The notes beneath the pieces were generated by a model that was given only the letters and a program-made list of their open reading frames with translations, was not told the DNA's origin and did not search any database. DNA of 64,000 nucleotides, taken from positions 1-64,000 of the forward strand of contig DATJLK010000016.1 of the NCBI GenBank assembly GCA_035509615.1, given 5' to 3'. This DNA is from AP-15 sp035509615 (GTDB lineage: Bacteria; Pseudomonadota; Alphaproteobacteria; ATCC43930; CGMCC-115725). The translations under genes were made by a program, and so were the position numbers. Below, piece by piece: positions 40,723 to 49,728 of the stretch; the first letter of the stretch is position 1; the number at the start of each line of letters is the position of its first letter.

Positions 40723-41444
40723 TGACGACCCCACCGCGCCACGCGATGGTATTGGCCGCTGGGCTCGGCACTCGGCTGCGTCCGGTGACCGAGGTGCTGC
40801 CAAAACCGCTGGTCGAGCTAAACGGGCGCACGCTGCTTGATCATGCGATCGATCGGCTGGCCGAGATCGGCGTCGGTCATGTCGTTGTCAACACACATTA
40901 CCTGGCAGCCAAGGTGGCGGACCATCTCGCCGGTCGCCAGGCACCCGACATCGAGATTTCGCCGGAGCCCGAATTGCTCGAAACCGGTGGCGGTGTCGCG
41001 CAGGCGCTGCCCTTGCTCGGCGAGATGTTCTTTGTCGTCAATGCCGACGTGTTCTGGCTCGACGGCTGCGAGCCGGCGCTGCTGCGCCTGGCGCGCGCGT
41101 TTGATCCCGATCGTATGGATGCGTTATTGCTGCTGCAGCGCACCGTCGACGCGGTCGGCTATGACGGCGATGGCGATTATTCGCTCGACCCCGAGGGCAA
41201 GCCGCGTCGCCGCCGGGAGCGCGAAATCGCTCCGTTTCTCTTCGCCGGCATTCAACTGCTGCATCGTCGGCTGTTCGACGACTGGCCCCAGCGCATCTTT
41301 TCGTTGGTACGGCTGTTCGACCGCGCCGAACGTGCGGGACGGCTGCGGGCGATCATCCATGACGGCGAATGGTACCATATCGGCACGCCGGCGGGTCTCA
41401 CCGCAACGCGCCAGCGCCTATCCTCCCAACGGGTCGAACGATAG
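40722..41444 (+). CDS. murU: MurNAc-1-phosphate uridylyltransferase-like protein
   Basis: A 240-residue sugar-nucleotidyltransferase. The NTP site is LAAGLGTRLRP (11-21) with Lys28 in LPKPL; LETGGGVAQAL and FFVVNADVFWLDG (metal-binding Asp) follow. With the upstream kinase it forms the AmgK-MurU route that makes UDP-MurNAc from recycled MurNAc, bypassing the fosfomycin target MurA. ATG 40722 overlaps the amgK stop (TGATG). The addB gene follows after 85 bases. Confidence 0.9.
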   Translation: MTTPPRHAMVLAAGLGTRLRPVTEVLPKPLVELNGRTLLDHAIDRLAEIGVGHVVVNTHYLAAKVADHLAGRQAPDIEISPEPELLETGGGVAQALPLLGEMFFVVNADVFWLDGCEPALLRLARAFDPDRMDALLLLQRTVDAVGYDGDGDYSLDPEGKPRRRREREIAPFLFAGIQLLHRRLFDDWPQRIFSLVRLFDRAERAGRLRAIIHDGEWYHIGTPAGLTATRQRLSSQRVER

Positions 41445-41529
41445 ACCTCCCGCTGTTTGTCCGCGAGACCGCGCAACGTCGCTTGAGCGCGTTGACGGCT
41501 CGGTGACGCATTCAGACCAAGATCACGCA

Positions 41530-44499
41530 ATGCGTCCCCGACTTTATGCTATTCCGCCGGAACTTCCGTTCTTGGCGACGCTGGCCGAAGGGCTGCAGGC
41601 GATTGCGGGTGGCGATCCGCTAGCTCTCTCACGGGTTACGGTCCTGCTGCCCACGCGCCGGGCGGCGCGATCCTTGCGCGATGCTTTTTTGCGCGTCGGC
41701 GGTGCTAGCGGCGAAGCCGGGACGCCGCTGCTGCTGCCGCGAATGCAGCCGATCGGCGACCCCGATATCGACGAGCTTTCGCTCTTCAATGGAGTAGCCG
41801 ACGACGGTGCGTTGATTGTGCCGCCCGCAATTCCGGAATTGCGCCGGCGGTTGTTGCTGACCCAGCTGATCCTCAGATGGGGCGAGCAGGGCGGCCATGA
41901 CCGGCTGCTGCCAGGTCAGGCAGCAACGCTCGCTGTGAGCCTGGCTCGCCTGCTCGACACGGTGGCGGTCGAGGGGGCCAGCTTTGCCCGGCTGCGCGAA
42001 CTCGTCCCCGCCGATCTTGCCGCTCATTGGGAAACAGTTTGCAAATTGCTCGACATCCTGCCCACCGCCTGGCCGGCGCTGCTCGCCGCCGAGGCCGCGA
42101 TCGATCCGGGAGAACGGCGCAATCGCCTGCTGGCCCACCAAACCGCGATCTGGCGACGCAACCCGCCGCGTGACCCGGTGATCGCCGCGGGGCTGACCGG
42201 CGGCATCCCGGCCATCACCGAGATGATCCGGGTGGTCGCCGGTCTCGACAATGGTGCGGTAATTCTCGCCGGGCTCGATCGCCGCTGCGATGCGGCTGAG
42301 CTGGCGGCGATCGGATGCGACGAAGCGCATCCGCAATACCTGCTCGCCACGCTGCTGGCGGCGCTGGAGCTGACACCCGCCGATATTCCCGATTGGCCGG
42401 GCATCAGCACCGGCGCGCGCGCGCCGCGCCGGGTCCGGCGGCTGGCGCTGGTGGCGGAGGCGATGCGGCCGGCGGTGACCACCGATAGGTGGCGCGGTCT
42501 TGCTGCCGCCGCCGCCGATTCGCTTACCGGGCTCAGCCGCTACGATTGCGCCGGCATTCACGAAGAGGCGCTAACCGTGGCGCTGTTGCTGCGGCGCAAG
42601 CTCGAGATCCCCGGTGCGACCGCGGCACTTGTCACGCCCGATCGCGAGCTTGCCCGCCAGGTCGCAGCCGAACTGGCGCGCTGGGGTATTGCGATCGACG
42701 ATTCAGCCGGACTGCCGCTGAACCGGACACCGCCCGGTGTTTTCCTGCGTCTTGTGCTCGATCTTGCGGCGAGCGAACTCGCACCCGTGCCGCTGCTCGC
42801 CGCGCTCAAGCACCCGCTTGCTGCCGGCGGTCTGTCACTCGCGGGGTTTCGTGACCTGACGCGTCGGCTCGAACAGGCGATCCGCGGCCCTCGCCCCGCA
42901 CCCGGCTTTGCCGGTCTCAAGGCGGCCATCGCCGGCAAAAAGCACGACCGGCTGCAAGATTTCGTTCGCCGGCTGCAAGCCTGCCTCGGCGATCTGCCCG
43001 ATCTTTTGGCAGCTGCGGCGGTCCCGCTGACCCGCCTCGTCACGGCGCATATCGAGGCGGCCGAGCGGCTCGCCGCGAGCGATGACGAGAGCGGCGGGAA
43101 TCGGCTGTGGCGCGAGGTCGCAGGCGAAACCGCCGCCCGTTTCTATAACGAGCTGATCGACGCTGCCGGCGACTTCCCCCCGCTCCCGGGACACCATTAC
43201 CCGGCATTGTTCGAGGCCCTGTCAGCCGGCGTTGTGGTACGCCCGGTCTTTGGCCGTCATCCGCGGCTGGCGATCTGGGGACTGGTCGAGGCCCGGCTTC
43301 AGCAAGCCGATCTCGTCGTTCTCGGCGGCTTGAATGAGGGCAGCTGGCCCGGGGCGCCGCCGCCCGATCCATGGATGTCGCGGCAGATGCGGCGCGATTT
43401 CAGGATCGCCGTACCCGAACGGGCGATCGGCATTGCCGCCCATGACTTCGTCCAGGCGCTCGCCGCACCCGAAGCGGCGCTGACCCGCGCGGCCCGGCGC
43501 GAAGGCGTGCCGACCGTGCCCTCGCGATGGCTGCTGCGGCTCGACACGGTGCTGCGCGCGGTCGGGCTCACCGGGGCGCTCGGCCCGGATCCCGGGCTCG
43601 AATCCGTCGCTGTCCGGCTCGATACGGCCCCCTACAGGCCATTGCCGCGGGCCGAACCACGCCCGCCGCTCGCCGCGCGTCCGCGCCAGCTGTCGGTTAC
43701 CCAGATCGAGACTTGGCTGCGCGATCCCTACGCCACCTATGCCCGGCACATCCTGCAGCTAAAACCGCTCGACGAACTCGATGCCGATCCTGGCCGCGCC
43801 GATCTCGGCATTCGTATCCACGCGGTGCTCGCCGAGTTTGTCCACTCCTTTCCACGGGCATTGCCGGAAGATTCATTGGCCCAACTCCTGGCGATCGGCC
43901 AGCGGCATTTCGCCGATGTGCTGTCGCGGCCGGGCGCCTGGGCGTTTTGGTGGCCGCGGTTTGAGCGCATCGCGCGCTGGCTGGTCAACGAAGAGCGGGC
44001 GCATCGCGCCGGAACGGTCGAGAGCCTGGGCGAGCTGGAAGGCCGCCTGACCCTGCCCGGCTTTCCCGCCGGCTCATTTCAATTGACCGCGACCGCCGAC
44101 CGCATCGATCGTCTGGCATCGGGCGAATTTCTGGTGATCGATTACAAGACCGGATCGGTTCCGACAAAAGCCGCCATTTCAGCCGGTTTCGCACCGCAAC
44201 TGCCGCTCGAAGCCGCGATCCTGCGCGACGGCAGTTTTGGCGGACTGAGCGGGACGCCGGCAGCCCTCGAATACTGGAGGCTCGGCGGCCGCGCCCCGGC
44301 CGGGCAGCGCTGGGTCGTCGACGATGGGAACCCCGTCGCTCTGATTGAGCGCGCGCTCAAAAAGCTGACCGCGTTGATCGAGAAATTCGATCATCCCGCC
44401 ACCCCCTATCTCGCCTCGCCGATCCCCGCGCGTCGCCCCCGTTTCTCCGATTACGAGCATCTCGAGCGGCTCGCGCCCAATGAGGCCGAGGAATGGTGA
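41530..44499 (+). CDS. addB: Double-strand break repair protein AddB
   Basis: A 989-residue protein of the alphaproteobacterial AddB family, partner of AddA in the helicase-nuclease that resects double-strand breaks for RecA. The N-terminal helicase-like region has VLLPTRRAARSLRDAF, and the central part contains VLGGLNEGSWPGAPPPDPW, a highly conserved AddB segment. The C-terminal PD-(D/E)xK nuclease has LVIDYKTGSVPTK. ATG 41530 is chosen, as upstream sequence in this frame overlaps murU. Its last seven bases overlap addA. Confidence 0.95.
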   Translation: MRPRLYAIPPELPFLATLAEGLQAIAGGDPLALSRVTVLLPTRRAARSLRDAFLRVGGASGEAGTPLLLPRMQPIGDPDIDELSLFNGVADDGALIVPPAIPELRRRLLLTQLILRWGEQGGHDRLLPGQAATLAVSLARLLDTVAVEGASFARLRELVPADLAAHWETVCKLLDILPTAWPALLAAEAAIDPGERRNRLLAHQTAIWRRNPPRDPVIAAGLTGGIPAITEMIRVVAGLDNGAVILAGLDRRCDAAELAAIGCDEAHPQYLLATLLAALELTPADIPDWPGISTGARAPRRVRRLALVAEAMRPAVTTDRWRGLAAAAADSLTGLSRYDCAGIHEEALTVALLLRRKLEIPGATAALVTPDRELARQVAAELARWGIAIDDSAGLPLNRTPPGVFLRLVLDLAASELAPVPLLAALKHPLAAGGLSLAGFRDLTRRLEQAIRGPRPAPGFAGLKAAIAGKKHDRLQDFVRRLQACLGDLPDLLAAAAVPLTRLVTAHIEAAERLAASDDESGGNRLWREVAGETAARFYNELIDAAGDFPPLPGHHYPALFEALSAGVVVRPVFGRHPRLAIWGLVEARLQQADLVVLGGLNEGSWPGAPPPDPWMSRQMRRDFRIAVPERAIGIAAHDFVQALAAPEAALTRAARREGVPTVPSRWLLRLDTVLRAVGLTGALGPDPGLESVAVRLDTAPYRPLPRAEPRPPLAARPRQLSVTQIETWLRDPYATYARHILQLKPLDELDADPGRADLGIRIHAVLAEFVHSFPRALPEDSLAQLLAIGQRHFADVLSRPGAWAFWWPRFERIARWLVNEERAHRAGTVESLGELEGRLTLPGFPAGSFQLTATADRIDRLASGEFLVIDYKTGSVPTKAAISAGFAPQLPLEAAILRDGSFGGLSGTPAALEYWRLGGRAPAGQRWVVDDGNPVALIERALKKLTALIEKFDHPATPYLASPIPARRPRFSDYEHLERLAPNEAEEW

Positions 44500-47400
44500 C
44501 CCCAAACCGCAGCCGCTCGGCGGCGCAAGCGGCGCATCCGCGCGCATCGGTCTGGGTCGCAGCTTCGGCCGGGACCGGCAAGACGACGGTACTGACCGAG
44601 CGATTGCTGCGGCTGATGCTGGACGGTACCGATCCGGCGCGCCTCTTGTGCCTGACCTTTACCCGCGCCGCGGCGGCCGAAATGGCGAACCGGCTCGACA
44701 GTGTGCTGGCCGGCTGGGCGACGCTGCCTGAGGGCACCCTTGTGCAAACCCTGCAAGGTTTGACCGGAGAGTTTGCCGACGAAGCGTTGATCGCTCGTGC
44801 CCGGCGGCTGTTCGCTCTTGTCCTCGATGCGCCGGGCGGCATCAAGATCTCGACGATCCACGCGTTCTGCCAAACCTTGCTGCGCCGCTTTCCGCTCGAG
44901 GCCGGGGTGGCGCCGGAATTTGCCGTGATCGAGGAGCGCGGTGCGGCCGAGTTATTGGCCGAAGCCGCGCAGCGCGTGATCATCGCCGCGCGCGAGGGCG
45001 CCGACCCCGATCTCGGTGAAGCGCTCGCCATTGTCGCCGACCATACTGCCGAAGAGCGCTTTGCCGAATTGATGCAGGCGCTGGTGCAGGAGCGCGGCAG
45101 ATTGCGCCACGCTGTCGCCGGGGGGCATCTGGCGTTGCGCAAGAGATTATCCGCCGCAATGGGCGTGCCGGACGAGCTGACGCTCGATAGCCTCGTCAAC
45201 GAATTCTGCGCCGTCGGCGCCGGCGACGAAGACGGGCTTGCCGCCTGCGCGTCGATCCTCTCCGAAGGTGCCGCCAGCGATCGGAAATCCGGCAAGATTC
45301 TCGGGGAATGGTGCGCTCAACCCCGGCGCCGTGGATCGATGATCGAAGCCTATCTCGGGGTCTACCTGACCGAAAAACGGGAGATCAAAAAGCGCCTGAT
45401 CACCAAGGAGACCCTTCGGGCCATCCGCAACCCCGGCGGCGATGCGCTGGCGGTGCTGTCGAATGAAGCCGGCCGGGTCCACCGGTTCGACAAGGTCCGC
45501 GCCGCATTGGTGGTGCGCGAGGCGACTTGCGCGCTGGTCCGGCTCGGCGAACGGCTGTTGCGCGAATATGACGCCGCCAAGCGGCTCAAGGGGGTTCTCG
45601 ATTTCGACGATCTGGTATCGGCGGCGCTCGGCCTCTTGCGCCGGCCGGGGGTGGCGCCCTGGGTCTTGTTCAAGCTCGACGGTGGGCTTGACCACATCCT
45701 GATCGACGAGGCGCAGGACACCAATCCCGAACAGTGGCAGATTGTCGCCGCGTTGGCTGCCGAATTTTTTGCCGGCGAGAGCGCCCGCGCCGCCATCCGC
45801 ACGGTGTTCGCGGTCGGCGACATGAAACAATCGATCTTCAGCTTTCAGCGTGCCGACCCGCAGGCCTTTCTGGAGATGCGCCGGCATTTTCAGGACCGCG
45901 TCAACGCCGCCCGCCAGGACTGGCTGGAACTGCCGCTGGAGATCTCGTTCCGCTCGACCGAACCGGTATTGCAAGCCGTCGACGCAATTTTTCGCCGCCT
46001 CGAGGCGCGTGACGGAGTGGCGCTTGATGGCGGCGAGATCCGGCATTTTGCTCAACGCACCGGTCACGCCGGTCTGGTCGAGCTGTGGCCAGCGGTAGCG
46101 CCCGCCTGCGGCGAGGAGTCCGAGGATGAAGAACTGCCGATCGCCTACCGGCGTGTCGCCGAGCCACATGCCCGGCTCGGCCGCGCCATCGCCGCGACGA
46201 TTGCGCGATGGCTTGCGAATGGCGAGCGATTGGCGGCGCGCGACCGGCCGCTGCGGCCGCGGGACATCATGGTCCTGGTGCGCCGGCGCAACGAATTTGT
46301 CAGAGAGTTTCTGCGCGCGCTCAAGCAGCGCGGTGTCCCGGTCGCCGGTGCCGACCGCCTGGTTCTCACCGAGCACTTGGCGGTTCAGGACCTGATCGCG
46401 CTCGGTCGCTTTCTCTTGTTGCCCGAGGATGATCTGACCCTTGCGGCAGTCTTGAAAGGCCCGCTCTTCGACATTGACGAGGATGCCCTTTTCGATCTCT
46501 GTTATGCGCGCGATCAACGCACACTGTGGAATCGGTTGCATATTCGCGCCGAAGTCAGCGCCAAACTGCGGCATGCGCTCGAGCGGCTGTCCACTTGGCT
46601 TGCTCGTGCCGATTTTATCCCGCCCTTTGAGCTTTACGCGGAGATTCTGGGGTCTGAAGGCGGCCGGCGCGCCCTGCTTCACCGTCTCGGTCCGGAAGCC
46701 GAGGACCCGGTCGAAGAGTTTCTTGGGCTGGCACTCGCCTACGAACGCGAGCACATACCGTCGCTGCAAGGCTTTCTGCGCTGGCTGACAGCGGCGGAGA
46801 CCGAGGTCAAACGCGACTTTGCCGCGCACCCGCGCGACGAGGTCCGCATCCTGACCGTGCACGGCGCCAAGGGGCTCGAGGCGCCGGTCGTCTTTCTTCC
46901 CGATACGATCGCGGTCCCCGATCAGCGGGTCGCATTGCTGTGGAGCAGACCCGACGATCTCCCGCTGTGGAAGCCACCGGGCGATCATGCCGCTGCCGTC
47001 TATGCTGCGGAGAAATCGGCGTGGCGCGACCGCCAGCTGCAGGAATATCGCCGCCTCCTCTATGTCGGCCTGACCCGGGCGCAGGACCGTCTCTATATCT
47101 GCGGCTGGCAAACGCAGAGAAAACCGCAGGAGGTGTGCTGGCACACGCTCTGCCGCGCCGGGCTGGGCGATTGCGCCGAGCCTTTTGAATTTGACACCAC
47201 ACCGCTGATCGGCGAGATCGAGGGCTGGTCGGGCGAAGGCTGGCGCCTATCCTGCTCGCAGACCGCGCCGCCACGGCGTGAAACGAGAGCCGGCGCGGTC
47301 GGCTCCGAAGCGCCGATACCCGACTGGGCAACGCGGCCGCCGGCACCCGAGCCCGACCCGCCGCGGCCACTGTTCCCATCGCGACCGGGTGGCGAGGAGC

Positions 47401-47930
47401 CGCCGGTCCTATCGCCGCTAAGGACCGGCGGACGCGACCGCTTCAAGCGCGGGCTGCTCGTCCATCGGCTGTTGCAAGGCCTGCCGCAACTGCCGCAGGC
47501 GGAGCGCGAGACGGCGGCGCGGCATTTTCTAGCATTACCGACCCACGGCTTGCCGATCGAGGAGCAGGCCGATATTTGCCGCGAGACCTTGGCGGTACTC
47601 GATCACCCTGATTTCGCGCCGCTCTTTGGCGAGCATTCGCAGGCCGAAGTGCCGCTTGTCGGGCTGATCGGCAACCATGCGCTGTCGGGGCAGATCGACC
47701 GTCTCGTTGTTGACGATCATCAGGTGCTGATTGTCGATTACAAAACCATGCGTCCGGTGCCGACCAGCGAAGACGAGGTGGCGCCGGTCTATCTGCGCCA
47801 ACTCGCGATTTATCGCGAGGCGCTGGCACGGATCTATCCGGGGCGCGACATCCGCTGTGCCTTGCTATGGACGCAAGCGCCGCTGTTGATGCCGATCAGC
47901 CTCGACAAGCTCACAGCCCGCCCGCCTTGA
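44493..47930 (+). CDS. addA: Double-strand break repair helicase AddA
   Basis: A 1145-residue UvrD-family helicase with a C-terminal nuclease. Walker A is AASAGTGKTTVL (near residue 24), motif Ia is LTFTRAAAAEM, motif II is LIDEAQDTNPEQW, motif III VGDMKQSIFSFQRADP, motif V ILTVHGAKGLEAPVVFLPD and motif VI LYVGLTRAQDRL. The RecB-type nuclease site is LIVDYKTMRP near the C-terminus. The start overlaps the addB stop by seven bases. addB-addA-trxA is a widespread alphaproteobacterial order. Confidence 0.97.
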   Translation: MVTPNRSRSAAQAAHPRASVWVAASAGTGKTTVLTERLLRLMLDGTDPARLLCLTFTRAAAAEMANRLDSVLAGWATLPEGTLVQTLQGLTGEFADEALIARARRLFALVLDAPGGIKISTIHAFCQTLLRRFPLEAGVAPEFAVIEERGAAELLAEAAQRVIIAAREGADPDLGEALAIVADHTAEERFAELMQALVQERGRLRHAVAGGHLALRKRLSAAMGVPDELTLDSLVNEFCAVGAGDEDGLAACASILSEGAASDRKSGKILGEWCAQPRRRGSMIEAYLGVYLTEKREIKKRLITKETLRAIRNPGGDALAVLSNEAGRVHRFDKVRAALVVREATCALVRLGERLLREYDAAKRLKGVLDFDDLVSAALGLLRRPGVAPWVLFKLDGGLDHILIDEAQDTNPEQWQIVAALAAEFFAGESARAAIRTVFAVGDMKQSIFSFQRADPQAFLEMRRHFQDRVNAARQDWLELPLEISFRSTEPVLQAVDAIFRRLEARDGVALDGGEIRHFAQRTGHAGLVELWPAVAPACGEESEDEELPIAYRRVAEPHARLGRAIAATIARWLANGERLAARDRPLRPRDIMVLVRRRNEFVREFLRALKQRGVPVAGADRLVLTEHLAVQDLIALGRFLLLPEDDLTLAAVLKGPLFDIDEDALFDLCYARDQRTLWNRLHIRAEVSAKLRHALERLSTWLARADFIPPFELYAEILGSEGGRRALLHRLGPEAEDPVEEFLGLALAYEREHIPSLQGFLRWLTAAETEVKRDFAAHPRDEVRILTVHGAKGLEAPVVFLPDTIAVPDQRVALLWSRPDDLPLWKPPGDHAAAVYAAEKSAWRDRQLQEYRRLLYVGLTRAQDRLYICGWQTQRKPQEVCWHTLCRAGLGDCAEPFEFDTTPLIGEIEGWSGEGWRLSCSQTAPPRRETRAGAVGSEAPIPDWATRPPAPEPDPPRPLFPSRPGGEEPPVLSPLRTGGRDRFKRGLLVHRLLQGLPQLPQAERETAARHFLALPTHGLPIEEQADICRETLAVLDHPDFAPLFGEHSQAEVPLVGLIGNHALSGQIDRLVVDDHQVLIVDYKTMRPVPTSEDEVAPVYLRQLAIYREALARIYPGRDIRCALLWTQAPLLMPISLDKLTARPP

Positions 47931-47981
47931 CGCCGCTTTTTCGCCGCCCCTTATTTCAGACAGTTTGAGGAGGTAATCGCG

Positions 47982-48302
47982 ATGAAGCCCACCGCCGTAA
48001 CCGACAGCAATTTTGACAAAGAAGTGCTCGGCGCCGATGGTCCGGTACTGGTCGATTTCTGGGCCGAATGGTGCGGCCCTTGCAAGATGATTGCTCCCTA
48101 TCTCGAAGAATTAGCCGCCGACAAGGCCGGCAAGCTGACCATCGCCAAAGTCAATATCGACGAGAACCCGAAATCACCGATGAAGTACTCGGTGCGCGGC
48201 ATCCCGACCATGATCCTGTTCAAGGACGGGAAGGCCGTCGCCACCAAAGTCGGGGCGCTGCCCAAAAGCAAGCTCTACGAATGGATCGAATCCGTCTTGT
48301 GA
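47982..48302 (+). CDS. trxA: Thioredoxin 1
   Basis: A 106-residue cytoplasmic thioredoxin with the redox pair Cys31/Cys34 in WAEWCGPCK and the cis-Pro loop RGIPTMILF. It reduces disulfides in ribonucleotide reductase, methionine sulfoxide reductase and others, using NADPH through thioredoxin reductase. A full AGGAGGT ribosome site stands upstream of ATG 47982, in keeping with high expression. It lies 51 bases after addA. Confidence 0.98.
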   Translation: MKPTAVTDSNFDKEVLGADGPVLVDFWAEWCGPCKMIAPYLEELAADKAGKLTIAKVNIDENPKSPMKYSVRGIPTMILFKDGKAVATKVGALPKSKLYEWIESVL

Positions 48303-48631
48303 ATACTTGCTCCACCCGCGCGACCAGTAGCAGCCGCAGCCCGCAGGTACGAGCCGAGCCGGAGCGCTGGTCCCCTGTCTGACGGCTCCAGCTGTGCTAC
48401 AATCACAGCGCCTGCCCGATCCTAGCGGTACGAATTTGACATTTGGCACCCATCCTTTTGGTCATTCCCGCGACAGCGGCAACCTGGAACCTGCCCCCGG
48501 CGTGAACCGGGGACCAGCGGTCCGGCGCTGCCTGGGCCCCGTTTTCGCAGGGGTGAGAAGGGGGTAAAACCGGCTGATCTCTGTTTTGTTCGCGTCCGCT
48601 AGGCGCGGGTTAATCCGAAGGGAGAGTCGTC
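48303..48631. other. Intergenic region with palindromic repeats
   Basis: 329 bases between trxA and the first cupin gene. It contains a small hairpin GCTGTG (48391-48396) / CACAGC (48404-48409) and the REP-like element at 48462-48559. No coding sequence is recognised. GAAGGGAGAG just before 48632 is the cupin ribosome site. Confidence 0.55.
48462..48559. repeat. Degenerate REP-like palindromic element
   Basis: The left end GTCATTCCCGCGACAGCGG and, in inverse orientation, the right end GGCCCCGTTTTCGCAGGGGT are imperfect complements spanning about 98 bases. The GTCATTCCCGCGA...TCGCGGGGATGAC form is a common intergenic repeat in Proteobacteria. It can fold into a long interrupted stem after trxA. 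Confidence 0.55.
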
Positions 48632-49009
48632 ATGAAGGTGGTCACGCTCAAAGATATTCCGAATGTCCCGGTGGACGGCGCCGCCGAGCCGATCGAGGGA
48701 TGGACGGGACCGGTGAAGCGGTCGCGTCAAACGATCATCCAACCCGGTGATTCCGGGAACTACAATTGCAGCGTGGTGAACTTCAGCCAAGGCTGCACCA
48801 CGGGATGGCACACGCATACCTGCGACCAATTGCTGATCGTGACCTCCGGTTCCGGCATGGTGGCGACCGAGCACGAACAGCATGAGATCAATGTCGGCGA
48901 CGTCGTCCACATCAAGGCCGGCGAACGCCATTGGCACGGCGCCAAAGCTGACTCGACGATGGGCCACATCACAATCACGGCCGTCGGCGGTCAGGCTAGC
49001 TGGGGATAG
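48632..49009 (+). CDS. Cupin-domain protein
   Basis: A 125-residue single-domain cupin. Motif 1 is GWHTHTCDQLLIVTSGSG with His60 and His62, and motif 2 ends in GERHWHGA with His100; the usual acidic ligand of motif 1 is replaced by Gln66, so metal binding may use three His. Similar small cupins include quercetinase-like and carboxymuconolactone-associated proteins. ATG 48632 has a GGGAGAG ribosome site. An ABM-fold gene follows 138 bases on, and the pair may be co-transcribed. Confidence 0.85.
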   Translation: MKVVTLKDIPNVPVDGAAEPIEGWTGPVKRSRQTIIQPGDSGNYNCSVVNFSQGCTTGWHTHTCDQLLIVTSGSGMVATEHEQHEINVGDVVHIKAGERHWHGAKADSTMGHITITAVGGQASWG

Positions 49010-49147
49010 TCTTCGCCGCGCTGGGCACCGCTGTCCCCGTCGATTGCGGTGCTGGCTCGGCCGAGCGCCAAACCCGGCGCTTGCGCAGGACCAATGATGG
49101 GACAGGCGGTGCCCGACGGATCGATCTGCTGGCAAAGAGGGGCAAAC

Positions 49148-49480
49148 ATGTTGGCGATGTGGGTCAAGGTCAGGATAAAACCGGGAGAACGCGAACGTTT
49201 TCTGAAAGCGATTGAAGTCGACGCACTCGGCTCCGAGCGGGACGAGCCGGGTTGCATGCGCTTCAATGTGCTTCAGGACGCGCAGGACAATAACACCTAT
49301 TACTTTTATGAGGTTTATCGGGATGAGGCGGCGCTGGAGGCGCATCGGGCGGCGCCGCACTATGCCGTCTGGCGCGCGGCTGCCGACACTTTGGACGGGG
49401 CACCTCAAGCGACGCGCTGCCTTTCGGTGTTTCCGGCCGCAGCCTCTTACTGGGACAAAAAGAGCGCTTCTGGCGCTTAG
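49148..49480 (+). CDS. Antibiotic biosynthesis monooxygenase (ABM)-fold protein
   Basis: A 110-residue protein of the dimeric alpha+beta barrel ABM family. Family marks are WVKVRIKPGERERFLKAIE, DEPGCMRFNVLQD and YYFYEVYRDEAALEAHRAAPHY. Relatives act as quinol monooxygenases or as small-metabolite enzymes such as LsrG. ATG 49148 follows AGAGGGG; ATG 49157 is an alternative, and earlier starts give a non-conserved leader. It follows the cupin gene on the same strand. Confidence 0.85.
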   Translation: MLAMWVKVRIKPGERERFLKAIEVDALGSERDEPGCMRFNVLQDAQDNNTYYFYEVYRDEAALEAHRAAPHYAVWRAAADTLDGAPQATRCLSVFPAAASYWDKKSASGA

Positions 49481-49557
49481 AGGGCGCGCGGTTAGAGGAC
49501 GCCCGGGCGGCGGCAAGCCTGGCTCGCCCGCGTCGCCTCGCTTGCGAAGGAAGACCT

Positions 49558-49578
49558 CGCCCCGGTGCTTCCGGGGCG
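49558..49578. terminator. 8-bp GC hairpin between convergent genes
   Basis: CGCCCCGG (49558-49565) pairs with CCGGGGCG (49571-49578) around TGCTT. It lies between the ABM-fold gene and the facing reductase gene. No T-run follows, so termination is only presumed. Confidence 0.4.
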
Positions 49579-49728
49579 CAGCTCCTGCGAGCCCGAAATC
49601 TGCAAATGCCGCGGCGCTTAGATGTAGTAAAGGCGAACGCCACTTTCCTCAATTGCGGGCCTGCCACGACCGGTATCCCGAATGACTTTTCTATACGGTT
49701 CGATTACTTGACGAACTTCTCGCATCGT

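Noticed and set aside
45147..47144. 665-codon minus-strand frame antisense to addA
   Set aside because: Shadow of the helicase gene; no motifs.
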